From Saprospiraceae bacterium (GTDB taxonomy: Bacteria; Bacteroidota; Bacteroidia; Chitinophagales; Saprospiraceae), in the NCBI GenBank assembly GCA_016710265.1, contig JADJJL010000004.1:62001-126000 (forward strand): a stretch of 64,000 nucleotides of DNA. The letters run 5' to 3'. Position 1 is the first letter of the stretch. Every line of letters begins with the position of its first letter. Under the pieces are notes generated by a model. The model saw only the letters and a list, made by a program, of their open reading frames with translations, had not been told where the DNA came from and did not search any database. The position numbers and the translations under genes are program-made. This document shows, in pieces, positions 62,319 to 64,000 of the stretch.

Positions 62319-63299
62319 ATGGAGGTATTAAGTTTTTCAGATCTGATAAAGATTATTTGGGTCAACAGGAAATTATTGATGACCATTGCTTTGGTAACCG
62401 CATTGGTAAGCGCTGGATTGTCATTTTTGTTGCCGGAATATTATAAATCCACGACCACTTTTTATCCCGCAAAACAAACCAGTGTACCTGTCAATGAGAC
62501 CATATTGAGAAGAGGGAATCCTTCCGAATTTGGTCAGACAGAAGAAGCGGAGCAAGCTTTGGAAATATTACACAGTACGAGTTTGCACAATCGGATCATC
62601 GAACAAATGGATTTATATTCCCATTATGAAATTGATAGAACGAAGCCATTTGCCTACTCAGATGTATTAAAAACATTTAGAAGCAATTTTTCCGGGAAAA
62701 GAAACAAGTTTAATTCCATTGAAATTGTAGTGGCCGACGAAGATCCTGCCATGGCAGCGAAATTGGCGAATATGGTCACAGCCTATTACGACACCGTCCG
62801 ATATGAAATTAACAGTATGCGGGCAAAGGAAATGATCAGCACGATGGAAAGTATATATGACAAACAATCTGTGATCATAGATTCTTTAAAACAAAAAATG
62901 GATTCAATCACCGCACTTGGTGTGATGAGTCAATTTGAGAGAGCATATTTGATTCAGGCATATGCAGAGGCAGGTCCATCTGAAAGAGTAGGTCTTAAAA
63001 AAATGGTGGATATCAATACCAAATACGGTGAAGATTTTGATATTTTTGAAAAAATCTATGACCGAGAAGTCGAAAGTAATTTATACCTTAAAAAGTTTAT
63101 CATCCAAACCAAATCAGATGCCGAAAACCAGCTCACCCAAAAATTTGTGGTTGATACTGCCATTCCGGCTGAGCGCAAATACTACCCTGTCAGATGGCTG
63201 GTTGTTTTGGTGAGTACCTTGTCCTCTATTGTATTTGGGGTGAGCCTTCTATTGATACAATCCAAATGGCCCGAGATCAAGAAACAGCTCGAGGCATAA
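62319..63299 (+). CDS. Wzz/chain-length determinant family protein
   Basis: A 326-residue inner-membrane polysaccharide co-polymerase. Helices lie at about 20-40 and 292-313, with a long helical periplasmic segment between (EAEQALEILHSTSLHNRIIEQM, YDTVRYEINSMRAKEMI). The N-terminal DLIKIIWVNRKLLMTIALVTALV and the Pro-containing region before the second helix (AIPAERKYYPVRWLVVL) are typical of Wzz. It controls polymer length of O-antigen or exopolysaccharide. The next gene, an O-antigen ligase-like protein, overlaps or abuts its end. Confidence 0.85.
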   Translation: MEVLSFSDLIKIIWVNRKLLMTIALVTALVSAGLSFLLPEYYKSTTTFYPAKQTSVPVNETILRRGNPSEFGQTEEAEQALEILHSTSLHNRIIEQMDLYSHYEIDRTKPFAYSDVLKTFRSNFSGKRNKFNSIEIVVADEDPAMAAKLANMVTAYYDTVRYEINSMRAKEMISTMESIYDKQSVIIDSLKQKMDSITALGVMSQFERAYLIQAYAEAGPSERVGLKKMVDINTKYGEDFDIFEKIYDREVESNLYLKKFIIQTKSDAENQLTQKFVVDTAIPAERKYYPVRWLVVLVSTLSSIVFGVSLLLIQSKWPEIKKQLEA

Positions 63300-63301
63300 A
63301 A

Positions 63302-64000
63302 ATGCTTGCACGAGGAATTCGCTCAAACTGGGTTTTGTTTGCAAGTATCGTATTTGCAGCTTTAGCAATTTATGCCTGGTATGTGGAGAATTATATTTTT
63401 CTTTTATTTCCAGTGCTCATCATTGCCGCAATTGTGGTTTTTTTTAACCCTGACTTTTTATGGTTTTTTCTGGCATTTGCGGTTCCCATTTCAGTCAATC
63501 CATCCGATTCTGATTTTAGTGGTCTGAGCCTCAGTTTACCTGCTGAGCCAGTGTTGATATTTTTATTGGCATTATTTATTTATTATGTCATTTCAAAAAA
63601 AGACATCGACACCCGGATCTTTCGCCATCCATTAAGTTCGTTGTTATACATTTATTTAGGATGGATGTTGGTGACCTGTGTGACCAGTACAGATTTTGTA
63701 GTTTCTATTAAATTTTTTCTGGCTAAGCTATGGTTCATATTTCCCGCTTATTTTCTTAGTTTTTATTTTATGAAATCTGAAAACAGAATTCATCAATTTA
63801 TATTTCTATTTTCTGTTTCACTCACCCTGGTTGCATTGTACAATTCTGTTAATTTGGCCGGCCACAATTTTGAAGACAAGCCATCACAGTGGACCATGCG
63901 TCCGTTTTTTAAAGATCATACCGTATTGGGAGCTGCATTGGCCATGTGTATTCCATTGACCTTGGCAGGCTTTAGGCAGTCGGGTGGGGATGTTATCAAA
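63302..64000 (+). CDS. O-antigen ligase/polymerase-like membrane protein, cut by the window edge
   Basis: A frame is open from ATG 63302 to the end of the window (233 codons) without a stop. An in-frame ATG at 63266 inside wzz would add 12 codons. At least six hydrophobic helices follow one another. The region MRPFFKDHTVLGAALAMCIP resembles the O-antigen ligase (WaaL) / Wzy family, in which a conserved region with His lies between helices. It lies directly downstream of the Wzz-like gene, supporting a polysaccharide assembly role. The rest of the protein is outside the window, so the exact family is uncertain. Confidence 0.72.
   Translation, partial: MLARGIRSNWVLFASIVFAALAIYAWYVENYIFLLFPVLIIAAIVVFFNPDFLWFFLAFAVPISVNPSDSDFSGLSLSLPAEPVLIFLLALFIYYVISKKDIDTRIFRHPLSSLLYIYLGWMLVTCVTSTDFVVSIKFFLAKLWFIFPAYFLSFYFMKSENRIHQFIFLFSVSLTLVALYNSVNLAGHNFEDKPSQWTMRPFFKDHTVLGAALAMCIPLTLAGFRQSGGDVIK

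Noticed and set aside
1..64000. tRNA or rRNA genes
   Set aside because: No cloverleaf with GTTCGA-type T-loop and CCA-adjacent stem, and no rRNA sequence, was noticed. A tRNAscan/Infernal run would be decisive.

Overview
The window looks like a chromosomal piece of a Bacteroidota (Bacteroidetes) bacterium, most plausibly of the Saprospiria. The evidence is seen directly. Three secreted proteins carry type IX secretion sorting tails (one gliding-associated/CHU_C type, two of Por type A). The complete gldA-gldF-gldG ABC set is present. Several upstream regions hold the Bacteroidetes minus-7 box TAnnTTTG, Shine-Dalgarno sites are weak, and the gene order ftsX-DUF3098-uppP-truB is typical of the phylum. 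The order-level assignment is inference. No rRNA, tRNA, CRISPR array, prophage or transposase gene was recognised.

Layout. 0.3-6.0 kb: a membrane patatin-type lipase and a small membrane protein, then an MlaE-MlaF-MlaD lipid transporter. 6.2-11.5 kb (minus): a lipoprotein and a 2-oxoacid:ferredoxin oxidoreductase operon (korB, korA and a flavin/Fe-S oxidoreductase). 11.8-20 kb: two secreted proteins of unknown role and a giant (1975 aa) FG-GAP/repeat surface protein. 20.3-25.7 kb: a UMF1-type MFS transporter, then rimK, a deacylase, a PBP4-type carboxypeptidase and a lipobox-bearing methyltransferase. 26.7-33.8 kb (minus): one long co-directional run, ftsX (frameshifted), DUF3098, uppP, truB, gldA, gldF, gldG and a DUF4340 protein. 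33.9-41.3 kb: an AT-richer accessory stretch with a HTH-like regulator, a five-enzyme lipid-type biosynthetic cluster (OleD-like reductase, metallo-beta-lactamase-fold hydrolase, F390-synthetase-like adenylating enzyme, ketosynthase III and fatty acid hydroxylase), a GxxExxY gene and a 50-bp tandem array with a 150-bp higher-order period. 41.3-49.8 kb: M23 peptidase, an alaS-led operon ending in a polyprenyl sugar-phosphate transferase, and pdhB. 50-62 kb: T9SS cargo proteins, a SPOR protein, a frameshifted VWA-like membrane protein, an asparagine-synthetase-B-like exported protein and an M48 protease. 62.3 kb to the end: the start of a polysaccharide locus (Wzz-like, then an O-antigen ligase-like protein cut by the window edge).

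The genes form a coherent envelope theme: phospholipid trafficking, peptidoglycan carrier recycling and remodelling, gliding/T9SS, and surface polysaccharide. The most unusual signals are outside ordinary genes. Two copies of a roughly 1-kb non-coding element, each between convergent genes, share nested inverted repeats in which sequence differences between copies are compensated on the opposite arm. That is the signature of a conserved fold and deserves attention first. The five-enzyme cluster at 35.2-40.5 kb, preceded by a 46-codon ORF in ATGA overlap, is the best candidate for an uncharacterised metabolic system. Most other long gaps are mosaics of short dispersed repeat modules. Two genes (ftsX and the VWA-like gene) are each restored by adding one base in a short homopolymer, so assembly error must be excluded before reading biology into them.
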